Assembly: GCF_040869045.1 (NCBI RefSeq)
Contig: NC_090321.1
Span: 74,123,183 to 74,187,182, forward strand
Reading direction: 5' to 3'
Length of the DNA: 64,000 bases
From: Eurosta solidaginis
Lineage: Eukaryota; Arthropoda; Insecta; Diptera; Tephritidae
The first letter of the stretch is position 1. Every line of letters starts with the position of its first letter. The translations under genes and the position numbers were made by a program. Positions 11,789 through 24,286 of this stretch are shown here, piece by piece. The notes beneath the pieces were generated by a model. It searched no databases and was not told the DNA's origin. It worked only from the letters and a program-made list of their open reading frames with translations.

Positions 11789-12918
11789 CAGTGCGCGGAC
11801 TTTTAAAAAGAGAATGTTAGTACACGAAAAATTAAAATAGTGGTAGAAGTTGGTAGATTTTTTTTCCAAGAAAACAATAGCTACAATTTATATTTGTACA
11901 AAATAATTGATAATTTATTGTAAAACAAATAAAGCACATTTCATGGAAATAACAATTTAAAAAACAAGTAAACAAAACAAAAAAATACATGTAAAATTGC
12001 CTATATAATACTTGCTTTTTTCCTGTATTTCGAGCTTGATCAACTGACGAAAATTTACCGAAACGTCTAATTACAACAACAATTTTCCAATGTACCAAAA
12101 ATACTGCCACAAAATAACTGACTTCGGCATATCGTTTACTTAAAAATTTCTTTATTTTCGTTCAAAATTATTCACAAAAAACTGATGAAAATAGCGCAGG
12201 AAAATATTTGCGTGCTCATTTACTACATTTATTTCATAAACAAATTTATTTCTTGTTTGAATTTGTGCACAAATTTTTCAAAATTAGTTAGTTTGGTTAG
12301 TGTCACCTCTTAATGTTATTTGGGCGTGCTCGGCAATTAAATACGTTTTCAATGCGAATATATTGAGAGGCCGCGGTACAATGACATTTTTCATATAGAT
12401 ACGTTTAACACAAGCTTATGCATTCCAATAATATCGCCACAATCAACCAAGATGTTGCGTTTGTAAATAAGAAGGAACTTCAGACTTGGCAATTGAAGTT
12501 TATTACGCCTACTGTGTCGTAATCGATTGTTATATTGGAGTTTTTAATTGCGAAAATGTTAGAAAATTTACAACCAGTGGGAAGAATAATTTCACTTGCA
12601 AAATGTGCCAACACCCTTAGCCAAAGCAAATGTCACATTCTTCTTCTTATGGTTTGCTTGGAACAAAATTTGGGAGATGGCTACTTTTCAATATCAGATG
12701 GCGCCAGTGTCGCTCATTCTACCGTTCTCCATAAAAATACGTTCAATCTACTCATAATGCATAAGCTTGTGTTAAACTCATCTATATGAAAAACTTCTTA
12801 TGTGTCGGAGCTGGAAATGTTGGTAGATTTTTGGGCTTTGGTGGTAGAAGTGGTAGAAAATGAAAATGGGTCAAAAAGTTGGTAGATCTACCAATAAAGT
12901 GGTAAAGTCCGTGCACTG
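11789..12918. mobile_element. Nonautonomous hAT element with 8-bp TSD
   Basis: The terminal inverted repeat is CAGTGCGCGGACTTT on the left and, as reverse complement, CAGTGCACGGACTTT on the right. The flanking ACTACTAC at 11781-11788 is repeated exactly at 12919-12926. An 8-bp duplication with CAG-start TIRs is the hAT signature. The subterminal sequence is rich in 'ggtagaagt/ttggtagat' repeats at both ends. No transposase homology was recognised in the interior, so it depended on an enzyme supplied elsewhere. Confidence 0.85.
12387..12793. repeat. Nested inverted repeat inside the hAT element
   Basis: Arms of about 37 bp (12387-12423 and 12757-12793) match as inverted copies with about three mismatches. 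Core: taacacaagcttatgcat. The 330 bp between the arms is AT-rich. It may be a smaller element inside the larger one; I see no target duplication. Confidence 0.6.
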
Positions 12919-12937
12919 ACTACTACTATTACGCTAT

Positions 12938-13732
12938 CACCCCTATTATGAATTTTCATACGATAGACGATAAACGCTTGATAGACGATAAGATGAGATA
13001 AGAACGATAGATGTACTATTGTGAATGATAGCAGAGTTTTGTTTACAAATTTTTTGTGAATCTATACGAAACAGATAGCAAACAAATCGTAAATACTAAC
13101 AATTTATTTGTCTTGTACGTAAAAGTGGGAAAAGTTTTTAAAGCTGTTATAATAAAATGTTTTATGCAACCTCTGTTACCTTTTATATAAAGTCAAATGA
13201 ACAAATTGACGAAACTTGCATAGATTCCACAGAAAGAAGAAAATTGAGACATGCTTCCAATCTTCTTGAAATGAACTCTAAACTGTAAGTACTTGACATA
13301 CTAAAAGTAAAAAAAGTTAATTAAACAAAATTTATGTCAGAGTATGTCTTAACAGAAATAGAAGACAGTTTGCGCGCCCGTAAAAATAGGCCATCCATCC
13401 CAAATATTTTGAAGGTTTGTGCCACTTTAAGGCTTCTTGCCCAGGGTGTTGCAACAGAGTGTTGGGAATGAGCCTGTAGTTGGATTATTTTCGATTATGT
13501 AATAATTGTATATTTACTTTTATTTAAATAGTTCCCAACGTATCGTGGAAAAATTTATCAACAATAACTAGCGTAGAAAATTGAACAGCGTATGCGATAG
13601 TTAGCGTATGGCAATACCACGATAAACGATAAACGCTAACGATTGGGTTTCACACGCTAGAATTTATTTCATAATACGGTAGAACAGATTGCAAGCGTTT
13701 ATCGCGTATCGAACGAGTTCATAATAGGGGTG
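12938..13732 (+). mobile_element. PIF/Harbinger element, internally deleted
   Basis: A perfect 15-bp terminal inverted repeat (CACCCCTATTATGAA) extends imperfectly for about 45 bp. It is flanked by TAT at 12935-12937 and 13733-13735, a 3-bp target duplication as in PIF/Harbinger (usually TWA). The subterminal regions are full of 'cgataaacgc' repeats. The interior encodes a Harbinger transposase remnant. It begins 11 bp after the TSD of the neighbouring hAT element. Confidence 0.75.
13157..13471 (+). pseudogene. Harbinger transposase N-terminal remnant
   Basis: ATG at 13157 opens 43 codons ending RRKLRHASNLLEMNSKL. A possible GTAAGT donor follows at 13285, with a CAG at 13338-13340. A second piece (13343-13471) reads YVLTEIEDSL, then NRPSIPNILKVCATLRLLAQG, the conserved segment near the N-terminus of HARBI1-like transposases, and ends in a stop. 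The DDE catalytic part is absent and the two pieces are not joined in frame by the obvious splice sites, so this is a deleted copy. Confidence 0.55.
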
Positions 13733-13735
13733 TAT

Positions 13736-13984
13736 GCATTTGCTACATCATGGCAAATACGCAACCTCAAAAACCGTAGTTTTATTGCTTCTAGTGAAGA
13801 AAACTTTGCATATTTCTAGGGGCAACAGTGACGGGATGCCACTGTGTACATTACAACATTAAACAATTTACTTGTTTCAAAATCAAATTTTTTGTCAAAT
13901 TGTCAAGCGCATAATCATAACTAATTGGCTCTGAATCGTCTAAGCGATTTTGGTAGTTTCAAAACAAGCCACGCTAGCTATTCC
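13736..13984. other. Unassigned
   Basis: No repeat structure or coding homology seen. Confidence 0.4.
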
Positions 13985-14510
13985 TGCTTCCCGATAACAC
14001 CAATTGGGAGCACCAAGGGGGAATAAGTCTTCCTCCAACTGCCTCTGACATCTCTGTGGAGGTCTCCCCTTGCTTCCAAATGATGGTTGCGCTTGAAATG
14101 CGTTCTTCGCTGGAGTGTCTTCGAGCTTTAATTCGTTGCACTATCCTAACATCTGCGTAAAGCTCATATAGCTCATCATATTATCTCATTCCATTCTTAG
14201 AGTCGGCATACGGACAGGACCACAAATATTCCGGAGATCACTCTAAAAGAGCTATCTCATCTTCCCTCGACACTGTCCATGATTCCGAGCCATACATCAG
14301 GACAGGTATGATATGTGCTTTTTGTTCGTCGAGAGACGACTTTATCTCCTTTTCAATTGCGAACTCGGCCAAAGAGGGAGTTGTTCTACGTATGATTTGT
14401 ACGCTGACATTGTTTTCGCTGTTAATGCTGGTTCCCAGATAGACGATGTCCTTCACAGTCTGGCATTTTCCGTCAACAGTAAGTGGCTACTAAGGCGCGA
14501 ATGTGCCTAC
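13985..14510 (-). pseudogene. RTE-clade non-LTR fragment (end of RT)
   Basis: Minus-strand translation gives VYLGTSINSENNVS, then PVLMYGSESWTVS, the conserved segment just after the RT core of RTE elements (YLGS.I...., PVLLYGSE.W). Several stops and frame changes are present. A better preserved stretch of the same type lies at 40845-41600, also on the minus strand. Confidence 0.65.
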
Positions 14511-15062
14511 ATTTATGGCAAAACCTACTCTATTTTTATTTTTCTTTTTTTCATAGAAGGCATAACGTTCGGCGGTTTTGTTTAGACCAGTCGTTTGATA
14601 CCCATTTAGGCATATCCAATAAAATTAAAAAATGCAAATAGCTGGTAACTTGCAAAAAACATCCTAAGTGCTAAGTCTTAGGTTTAAGAGCTAAAAAGAG
14701 CTACGGTGTAACCTGCAAAAGAACTTTCATCTAAACAGGTGAAGTCGTTTTCGAGATAACAGCTGATAAGAACGAACTTGAAAAAACCAGCATTAAACTG
14801 AAATTCTATAGGCTGACCTGTATAGTACAAAGATAAAATACGGTGGCTTAAGTTAAAGGGGTTTAGTGGTTTAAGCATTGAATGTTCGATAATTTTTAGA
14901 AATCCCGGATACTAAGCTTAAAAGGAAACCGTACTTTGTGCTGATTAAAATAGGGTGAATTTTTGCATATTTTTACAAAAACAGCAAACTTCAAAACTTG
15001 ATTTCCAACAGTTTTATTTTTTCACAGTCATGTTTCTGACGAGTGGGCTGCGATATACGGCG
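14511..15062. other. Unassigned
   Basis: No feature recognised. The base composition is not unusual. Confidence 0.4.
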
Positions 15063-15412
15063 ACCGCCGTGGTGTGGTGGTTGCGTCCTCGCCAACTGCA
15101 CCGAAAATCCTGGGTATAAGTTACGGGAAAAGCAACATTAATCAAAAATTTGGGACCAAGTTTTTTTAATTAGAGAAAAAGTTTTCTTAAGGGGGATCGC
15201 CCCTCGGCAGTGATTTGGCAAGCACTCCGAGTGTACTTCTATCATAAAAGGCTTTTTAGTGGAAATGCCGTCCAGGGTCTGCGTGAAATATGTGTTTAGG
15301 TCCCGTCCCGCCACTTTATGGAAAAAGCACGACACAAATTGGAAGAAAAGCTCTGAGTAAATCTCTTCGGAGATATATCGCGCCTTGCATTTATTTATTT
15401 TATGTGATCCTG
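15063..15412 (+). mobile_element. tRNA-derived SINE
   Basis: The head has an A-box-like 'gtggtgtggtggttgcg' and a drifted B-box 'gatcctgggtataag', together a pol III promoter of tRNA type. The body contains a stem CTCGGcAGTG paired with CACTCCGAG (about 15207-15233), then 'aggtcccgtcccgcca', 'gcacgacacaaattggaagaaaagctc' in pieces, and ends in a T-rich tail. It is about 350 bp, a SINE-like length. No family name assigned. Confidence 0.65.
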
Positions 15413-15983
15413 TTGGTTATAATCAAGTAGGTCACAATCAGCCCAATTCTAAATATTCCCTCGGAATTTTGATCTCGAGGATTTTTCTTTTTCTCGGGGG
15501 AAAGTTTCTCCAACTGTATTCTCCTTCGGAGGACAATTATTGGGAGATTGGAATTTTTAATTTTCAAAGTCAGCTGTGTTGACATTTCGTTTTGCAGTTC
15601 TGATTTGTAAAAGAGATTTAATGTCTCTTTGCTTTTCAGTTTTTCCTAAACAAAAAAATTATAATTGAATATTCAGTTATTATAAACCAGTGTTATGCCA
15701 ATTTCACACAGAGCCTTAAGGAAATAATTAGTCAAGTTTTCAACATTAAAGCCCTTATTGAACCCAGTCTTCCATACAAAATACCAATTCCTACTTTTCT
15801 CATTATTGCTTTATTGAATGCCTAATGCAATGAAAAATCTACTTAGTCGGTGTTTCGGATTTTACTCTCAATGTAACAAAAATAAATTATTTTCAGCAAT
15901 TCACGAAAAATATAAAAAAAAAACACGAAAAATATAAACATATTTGGCTGAGTGCGACATCTATGAGTAGTTGCGCATGCATT
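15413..15983. other. Unassigned
   Basis: Nothing recognised; short ORFs here show no familiar motif. Confidence 0.4.
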
Positions 15984-16797
15984 TTATTATACTCAGCTGA
16001 GCAAAGCTCACAGAGTATATTAATTTTGTTCGCATAAAGGTAATCCGTAATTGACCTTATGACGCAGAATAGAAAATTAGTAAAATTTTGGACAATACGC
16101 GTGGCACCGCCCACTTTTAAAAGAAGTTAATTTAAAAGTTTTGCAAGCTGTAATTTGGCAGTCGTTCAAGATATGATGAAATTTGGCAGGAACGTTACCC
16201 CTATTAATATATGTGTGCTAAATAAAAATTAGAAAAATCTGATGACGAGCACGGCCACTTTTAAAAATAAAAAAAATGTGTATGTCAAATTTTAACCAAA
16301 AATTTAATATGTTTACAGTATATAAGTAAATTATGTCAACATTAAACTCCAGTAATGATATGGTGCAACAAAATACAAAAATAAAAGAAAATTTAAAAAT
16401 GGGCTTGGCGCCGTCCTTTTTCATTTAATTTGTCTAGAATACCTTTAATGCCATAAGTCGAATAAAAATTTACCAATCCTTGTGAAATTTGGTAGGGGCA
16501 TAGATTCTATGACGACTATGACCACGCCCATTTTTTCCAAACCAAACATTCTAGAGTGACCCCTGGTCCACTTTTATGGCGATATCTCGAAAATGCGTCC
16601 ACCTATAGAACTAAGGCCCACTCGCTTTTAAAATTCTCTTTAATACCTTCCATTTGATACCCATGTCATACGAACACATTCCAGGGTTACATTAGGTTCA
16701 TTTTCCTACATGGTGATTTTCCCTTATTTTGCCTCCAAAGCTCTCAGCTGAGTATGTAATGTTCGGTTACACCCGAACTTAGCCTTCCTTACTTGTT
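15984..16797 (+). mobile_element. Helentron-like element, copy B (short form)
   Basis: The 5' hairpin (TATACTC...GAGTATA) is at 15988-16019 and the 3' end at about 16740-16797, with subterminal inverted repeat CTCAGCTGAGTA, hairpin GTTCGG/CCGAAC and terminal CTTACTTGTT. The interior is shortened and the array is reduced to one full unit and one partial (16548-16700). It belongs to a subfamily whose 5' end reads 'tttgttcgcataaaggtaatccg' rather than 'tttgattggataacggttgg'. Confidence 0.8.
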
Positions 16798-17935
16798 TTG
16801 ATTGCCTTTATAGTTAAGGAAGAAACGACTACTATCGATTTAAACTATTTTTTGAAAAGGCGTAATATTTTTTTTGGCTGCTGACAGATGTTCGCTCAGT
16901 GAAGGAAATGGCCCTGTGTGAAAAGGAAAAGTTAATTATTCATTAAATGAAATTGTGATTCGATGAAGTGTTGTGTGAAATTATTTTAAGAAAAAATTAA
17001 ACACACCAAATATTAAGAAAAAATTAAACACACCATTAAAACATACAAACATATCTTCTTTAAAACATTCTGGAAGACTTTGAATCAAATTTACTAAGAT
17101 ACCTATCTGTTGGTTATTCATATGCTTTAATGTGTTAACTACTATGTACTCTTTACTTTAATTTTTAATTGAGTTTTCGTGTAACTTAAAATTTGTGAAT
17201 AACTTCAAAAAAGAAAATTCTAATTAGTATGAAAATATCTGAACTCAAAAATAAACAAAATATAAATTTTTAAAAATAAAATAAATATTTGGTTAACCAC
17301 CAAATATATAAGCACAAACTAGTGTTTTTAGGTAAGTAAACAGTTTACTTATAAAACAGTTTACTTATTCTACATTGCGGCGTTCCCTTCAATTTAACAA
17401 GTGAAAAAACTCCTTAAAGGTACCAGTGGAATTTCCCTTCCTTAACCAGTTCTCCCTTTTTCGAACAAAAATAAAAAAAAAAAACTATTAAGAATAAGAG
17501 GAAATTGGCAGTGAAAGACTCCCAAGGAGAGGGGAGAAGCGGATTTCTTTAGATTGGGCTGTATATCTAGCGTGCACAGTCATCCGCCTATAAGTATGCA
17601 ACATTTAATTTTGCTTTCTGGCTTAGGTATGTATATACTTTGTAAATGAATACAGGTGAGGGCTTATAAATGTGGCAACTTAATTATTAAAGCGTTAACT
17701 GGCAAACTCCACCACTCTTCGCTGATAAAAAAACTCTTGAAAAGTAATATATAACAGCTAAAATTTTTGCATTTATTTACGAAAAATCATTTGTTGTAGC
17801 AATTTCTTAAGCTTTTTTGTTACATAATGTTCAAACGTTTCAATTCCCTTCTGAGTTTTTTAATTTAATTTATTTTGTTTGCATTTTAAACTTCATACAT
17901 ACATACCTACAATAAATATCCTTAATTTAAGCCCG
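16798..17935. other. Unassigned, AT-rich
   Basis: More than 1 kb without recognisable gene or repeat. A 27-bp stretch (attaagaaaaaattaaacacacca) is duplicated at about 16986-17035. Confidence 0.4.
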
Positions 17936-18082
17936 GTTTTTTAGTACAAGTTCAACTCAGTTTGTCACTTAAGCTAGGCTTAAACTTATTCTGCAGTTTT
18001 TCAGTATACTTTAACTAAAGTTTAAGCTGAGCTCAAGCGGCCGATCTGGCAGGGTTAAACTCTAGTTAACCTATCAGTTATT
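17936..18082. repeat. MITE-like sequence related to 11294-11395
   Basis: Shares 'ttaagctgagctcaagcggccg' (in two halves) and 'ggttaaactctagttaac' with the inverted-repeat sequence at 11294-11395. The left arm is degraded. Confidence 0.4.
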
Positions 18083-18139
18083 TGCGTTTGTTCGCAATTG
18101 CGTCGAATATACCCAACAAGCATTTTGGCTTGAGTACCC

Positions 18140-18795
18140 ATTAGCAGTATATTCCAAGCGGAAGCTGCTGCGATTAAGGATGCGGTGGATGAAATACTAT
18201 CCAGTGCTACTACGGTTAGGGTAATTTAACATCTACTCTGATAGCCAAGCGGATATCAAGGTCTTGAGTTCAACTACAGTGCCATCGAGGTGGTATGGGA
18301 GTGCCTGACCTCGCTTGCGATTGCATCGAACTATTTTATAATTAAGATTATCTGGGTCCCGGGCCATAGTGATATCCTGGGTAACTGTCAAGCGGATCTC
18401 ATGGCACGCAGCGGTACAACTGAACCGAATGAAGATGGCTGTAGGGATTTCGGGATTCCGCTGGCCACCTGTGGTTTGCTCCTCCATAGCTGGGTCTCGA
18501 GTCAGCTCAGCAAACGTTGGGCGGACACCACCTCTTGCAGGGTAGCAAATTCTTTCTGGCCGAAATTGGATGGCAGGAGGTCTGCCGAAATAATTGGGTT
18601 CACTAAGGATCACCTATCATTGGGGTTTTGACAGGGCACTGTTACATGGGTATCCATGCGGTACATCTCAATATACTTCATCTTGCTGTAGCTGTATGGA
18701 GGATATTTATTGTATGTGGTATCACAACGGACCTTCGTGTTGTCCAAGTCAGCTTTCCTTATCAGGACAGCTACCACCTAACCTAACCATTAGAG
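18140..18795 (+). pseudogene. Non-LTR retrotransposon 3' fragment: RNase H and C-terminus
   Basis: RNase H motifs in order: QAEAAAIKDAVD (catalytic Glu), SDSQADIKVL (Asp, after an in-frame TAA) and WVPGHSDILGNCQAD (His, Asp). Downstream lie LSKRWADTTSCRVANSFWPKLD and FTKDHLS, typical of the tail after RNase H in I/LOA/Outcast-type elements. The frame is broken at about 18230, 18290 and 18627. It ends near the repeated 'cctaacctaacc' at 18777-18789. RT and endonuclease are absent. Confidence 0.7.
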
Positions 18796-20225
18796 CTATC
18801 AACATGAGCAAGCATACATCTAAAATTTCAACAGCTGTTTCGAAACAGTGGCTCAGCTTGAGAATCATAGCGTTCTCAGCAAAAAAAGGAGTTTTTTTTA
18901 ATGCAAAAAATGCTGTTACTTAAGTTGAAAACAAGATAGTTCCCAAATTGTACTCAAGTGTGTTTCTCTAGTTTGTTTCAAATGTAAGATTCCAATACTA
19001 TGTGCAGTATTTTTACGAAAACAAAATAAAACATGCATAATTTATAATTATAACGCTTCATTACTGCCGCCAATCAGGTGTATATTTCTTACACTTTGGT
19101 AAAACCACCTTGGCGAAGATTTTTTTTTTTCAACTGCACCTCAACTCGATATACAATATAGGGTATCAACTGGAGAAATGTGCTTGATATTCATTTGAAG
19201 TTCTCAAATATTTATCAAAATCTGTCAAAGAATAGAATAGTTTGAGAATGACGTTGGAGATCATTTCGAGAACTAGAAATTTTACAAAATTTCTCAAAGC
19301 CTGGATAGGGATGGGGGAATGACGTTGGGTATCAACTTGAGAACTATCAGGTTTAAGGATAATTAGAGAATGATGTGAGATATCAACTCCACAGTTAGAT
19401 ATATATTTCTCTAAGGGCGGAGAAATATTTTTTCCATGTTTGTTGGGTAAACAAAACCCATCTGTTGCCGTATATACAAATTATCTAGATAGTAAAAATC
19501 AAACATTGCCGTACAAAATAACCTACCCCGAAGGCTGAAAACTGATCTGTAGTTTAACTGGATTTTAAATTATATCCCGAGATTTTGAGGGTGTTTTGGC
19601 AAATCTGCCAAAAAATTTGGAACCAGCGCGCCGAAATACATATAGAAATATGTGTCTAGTCCCATATACAAACCACTTTTTTAGTGCCAGTGTTATTAAC
19701 GACACTTTAAAAATACCAATAAAAACTGTCAAAATAATCAATTTCCATAGCAGTGGCTGTTGATATGACAAATATTTATGTGGCACGATAGTCATAAGGT
19801 AAAAGGAATGAGAGAGTAGGTGATGTATTTGCATAATATTACAGTGTTTCGCTGTTGAAATGACCAACGAAATCAGTTCTTTTAACAGAAAAATCAATTA
19901 GATTGATTGAGAGTCTGTCATTTTTATAGAATATTGTTGGGTTGAGACTAACAGTTATTTTTCTGTTGAAATGACTATACAACCAATGCGATCAATTTTA
20001 CTGAATAACTGTTAAATAAAGAACAACAAACCTGATTTGCAGGTTCGAATTCGAGCTCAAGGCCTGTAACAATAATTTTTATTGTGATTTGCAACAAACG
20101 GCGAAACGCTGGCAAAGTACAGTTGGTAAAGAGGAATAGAAGTAGCGATTTATCAGTCAGACAAATCAGCGCGGTATAGCTAAATTGTTAGCACAATGTG
20201 TGTGATGTGACTAGCTTCATTTCTT
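18796..20225. other. Unassigned; weak internal repeats
   Basis: At 19240-19400 a motif 'gaatgacgttgggtatcaacttgagaac' (in parts) recurs three times in diverged form at about 65-75 bp spacing. A 110-codon minus-strand ORF at 19565-19897 is hydrophobic and low in complexity with no familiar domain; I do not call it a gene. Confidence 0.35.
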
Positions 20226-20363
20226 TTGGTTTCCGAACTGGCACTAATCGGAAGCAGAGCGGGGCAGTTGATATTCGCGCATGTGCCAATAGCTCAGAAA
20301 TCCGAACTGAGCTGGTTATATAATCTTCGGTTTAATCCAAACTTAAACTTCCTTACTTGTTTC
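20226..20363 (+). repeat. 3' end of another diverged Helentron-like family
   Basis: The block ends 'cttcggtttaatccaaacttaaacttccttacttgttt', matching the Helentron-like 3' end with drift in the hairpin. The upstream 60 bp (agagcggggcagttga..., gcgcatgtgccaatag) is homologous to 37676-37740 on the opposite strand, so it is a dispersed repeat. Confidence 0.45.
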
Positions 20364-20800
20364 CTAAGAAATCACAATAAACAATCTCATTTGGAAAAAA
20401 GTACGAATTTTCTTAACTTTTAGTAAAAGTTTCGAAGTGCACACTTGGATCGAATACACTCGATACCTTTTAGTGACACAATCGATGCTTTGTTCCCAGT
20501 ATTTTAAATTAGTACCGGTATCGGTAATTATTCTAAAAGTTCCATCAGAGGTCGTAAGTAAAGGGCCAATTAAACTTCCTTAACCCTAACGCCATAGTCG
20601 TAACCCTGCCCATATCCATAACCATCTCCATCCTGATCGATTAATGATGCCATAACCTTAAACAGCTGACATTTTCATAAAAATGAGGAAAATGCAAAAT
20701 ATTACAAACATATTCCATAAACAATAAGTCTCTTAGTCAAAACGTATCCAAAACAATAAATAAAATATCCAAAAAGTTAATAAATTCACCAACTCAAATA
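20364..20800. other. Unassigned
   Basis: Includes a run of 'ccctaacgccatagtcgtaaccctgcccatatcc' type low-complexity sequence at 20585-20640; no gene seen. Confidence 0.35.
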
Positions 20801-23620
20801 TTTTTATACTCAGTTGAGCAGAGCTCACAGAGTATATTAAGTTTGATTGGATAACGGTTGGTTGTACATATATAAAGGAATCGAGATAGATATAGACTTC
20901 CATATATCAAAATAATCAGGATCGAAAAAATTTTGATTGAGCCATGTCCGTCCGTCCGTCCGTCCGTTAACACGATAACTTGAGTAAATTTTGAGGTATC
21001 TTGATGAAATTTTGTATGTTGGTTCCTGAGCACTCATCTCAGATCGCTATTTAAAATGAACGATATCGGACTATAACCACGCCCACTTTTTCGATATCGA
21101 AAATTTCGAAAAACCGAAAAAGTGCGATAATTCATTACAAAAGACCGATAAAGCGACGAAACTTGGTAGATGAGTTGAACTTATGACGCAAAATAGAAAA
21201 TTACTAAAATTTTGGACAATGGGCGTGGCACCACCCACTTTTAAAAGAAGGTAATTTAAAAATTTTGCAAGCTGTAATTTGGCAGTCGTTGAAGATAGCA
21301 TAATGAAATTTGGCAGGAACATTACTCCTATTACTATATGTACGCTTAATAAAAATTAGCAAAATAGGAGAAGGACCACGCCCACTTTTAAAAAAAAAAT
21401 TTTTTAAAGTAAAATTTTAACAAAAAATTTAATATCTTTACACTATATAAGTAAATTATGTCAAGATTCAACTCCTGTAATGATATGGTGCAACAAAATA
21501 CAAAAATAAAAGAAAATTTAAAAATGGGCGTGGCTCCGCCCTTTTTCATTTAATTTGTCTAGGATACTTTTAACGCCAAAAGTCGAACAAAAATTAACCA
21601 ATCCTTTTGAAATTTGGTAGGGGCATAGATTTTATGGCGTTAACTGTTTTCTGTGAAAATGGGCGAAATCGGTTGATGTCACGCCCAGTTTTTATACACA
21701 GTCGTCCGTCTGTCCTTCCGCATGGCCGTTAACACGATAACTTGAGCAAAAATCGATATATCTTTACTAAACTCAGTTCACGTACTTATCTGAACTCACT
21801 TTATCTTGGTATGAAAAATGAACGAAATCCGACTATGACCACGCCCACTTTTTCGATATCGAAAATTACGAAAAATGAAAAAAATGCCATAATTCTATAC
21901 CAAATACGAAAAAAGGGATGAAATATGGTAAGGTAATCGGATTGTTTTATTGACGCGAAATATAACTTTAGAAAAAAATTTATAAAATGGTTGTGACACC
22001 TACCATATTAAGTAGAAGAAAATGAAAAAGTTCTGCAGGGTGAAATAAAAAACCCTTAAAATCTTGGCAGGTATTACATATATAAATAAATTAGCGGTAT
22101 CCAACAGATGATGTTCTGGGTCACCCTGGTCCACATTTTGGTCGATATCTGGAAAACGCCTTCACATATACAACTACCACCACTCCCTTTTAAAACTCTC
22201 ATTAATACCTTTAATTTGATACCCATATCGTACAAACTCATTCTAGAGTCGCCCCTGGTCCACCTTTATGGCGATATTTCGAAAAGGCGAACACCTATAG
22301 AACGAAGGCCCACTCCCTTTTAAAAATACTCATTAACACCTTTCATTTGATACCCATATCGTACAAACAAAGTCTAGAGTCACCCCTGGTCCAGAAAGGC
22401 CCACTCCCTCTTAAAATACTCATTAACTCCTTTCGTTTTATACCCATATTGCACAAACGAATTCTAGAGTCACCCCTGGCCCACCTTTATGGCGATATCT
22501 CGAAACGGCGTCCACCTATGGAACTAAGGATTACTCCCTTTTAAAATACTCATTAACACCTTTCATTTGATACCCATATCGTACAAACGCATTCTAGAGT
22601 CACACCTGGTCCATCTTTATGGCGATATCTCGAAAAGGCGTCCACCTATAGAACTAAGGCCCACTCCCTCTTAAAATACTCATTAACTCCTTTCGTTTTA
22701 TACCCATATTGCACAAACGAATTCTAGAGTCACCCCTGGTCCACCTTTATGGCGATATCTCGAAAAGAGGTCCACCTATAGAACTAAGCACCTCGCCCTT
22801 TTAAAATAATCATTAACACCTTTCATTTGATACCCATATCATACAAACAAATTCTAAAGTCACCCCTGGTCCACCTTTATGGCGATATCTCGAAAAGGCG
22901 AACACCTATAAAACGAAGGCCCACTCCCTTTTAAAAATACTCATTAACACCTTTCATTTGATACCGATATCGTACAAACAAAGTCTAGAGTCACCCCTGG
23001 TCCACCTTTATTGCGATACCTCGAAAATGCGTCCACCTATAGAACTAAGGCCCACTCCCTCTTAAAATACTCATTAACTCCTTTCGTTTGATACCCATAT
23101 TGCACAAACGAATTCTAGAGTCACCCCTGGCCCACCTTTATGGCGATATCTCGAAACGGCGTCCACCTATGGAACTAAGGATTACTCCCTTTTAAAATGC
23201 TCATTAACACCTTTCATTTGATACCCATATCGTACAAACGCATTCTAGAGTCACCCCTGGTCCATCTTTACGGCGATATCTCGAAAAGGCGTCCATCTAT
23301 AGAACTTAGGTCCACGCCCTTTTAAAATACTCATTAATACCTTTCATTTGATACCCATATCGTACAAACGCATTCTAGAGTCAACCCTGATCCACCTTTA
23401 TGGCTATATCCCTAAATGGCGTCCACCTATAGAACTATGGCCCACTCCCTCCTAAAATACTCTTTAATGCCTTTCATTTGATACACATGTCATACAAACA
23501 CATTCCAGGGTTTCCCTCGGTTCATTTTCCTACATGGTTATTTTCCTTATTTTGTCTCCATAGCTCTCAACTGAGTATGTCATGTTCGGTTACACCCGAA
23601 CTTAACCTTCCTTACTTGTT
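20801..23620 (+). mobile_element. Helentron-like element, copy C, full length
   Basis: Complete from the 5' hairpin (about 20806-20837) to the 3' end (hairpin GTTCGG-TTACAC-CCGAAC at about 23584-23601, terminal CTTACTTGTT at 23611-23620). The body contains two CACGCCCACTTTTT + TCGATATCGA modules (about 21076 and 21841). The array spans about 22120-23500 in roughly 131-bp units. Short inverted repeats CTCAGTTGAG and CTCAACTGAG lie inside the two ends. No flanking target duplication, as expected for rolling-circle elements. Confidence 0.85.
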
Positions 23621-24286
23621 ATTAGTTATCTTAGCTGAAAAATACTAAAAGTTTATCCACATTTAAGCAACTCTCCATATTGTTCATAAAGTAAGAGCCC
23701 TCGACTTTCAAAGAATTTCTGCTGCATTAACCGAATTTCGGACCGGAGGAAGATAGGTTCCATCAACTACTAAGAGCTGCCAAAAGAACTATAGGTTGAC
23801 TTAATTTTACATATTTTTTATCTTTATGTAGAATTATGTATAGTGTCAGTCAGAGCGTGCCAAAATTCCCAAAATAATGGAGATTTCCTGGCGTGAATGT
23901 ATTACTGCTGCCAAATAGTAACACATTAACGCGATGTAGGGACTGAAATTCGCGAAGGCCTATATTTGGGGGTTCAAAAACCCCAACACCCCCCCCCCCC
24001 CCCCCCCAAATTTCCGAAAATTAAAAAATAAACGTCTGTACTAGAATAAATACTGTATTCACTTTTAAAACCCCTGTTAAGAAAATAGCATTACTAGCAA
24101 TAAAATTAAATAATATTTCACACTGAGAGAAGTTATTGGTAGTCGCTCCTTTTAAAATATCGAATTTTGCATTATTTTCATGCTCAGTCATCTTATTTTC
24201 GTATGCTTCACCTGAGTAAAGCCACGTCAAAACCGCCAATGTAATTTCATTGATCTCTGGGACTTCAACAAAGACTGCAAAGATAT
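23621..24286. other. Unassigned; 19-base C run
   Basis: No gene seen. An uninterrupted run of 19 C occurs at 23989-24007. Confidence 0.5.

Noticed and set aside
11832..12110. 92-codon minus-strand ORF in the hAT element
   Set aside because: No BED finger or hAT core motif could be found; chance frame in AT-rich DNA.
19565..19897. 110-codon hydrophobic minus-strand ORF
   Set aside because: AT-rich, low-complexity composition without signal-peptide logic, domain or neighbour support.
20060..20225. tRNA-like B box (ggttcgaattc) and A-box-like stretch near 20178
   Set aside because: The order and spacing do not give a tRNA fold or a clear SINE head; too weak to call.
23989..24007. Poly-C run as a functional signal
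   Set aside because: A simple homopolymer; length may also be a sequencing or assembly artefact.
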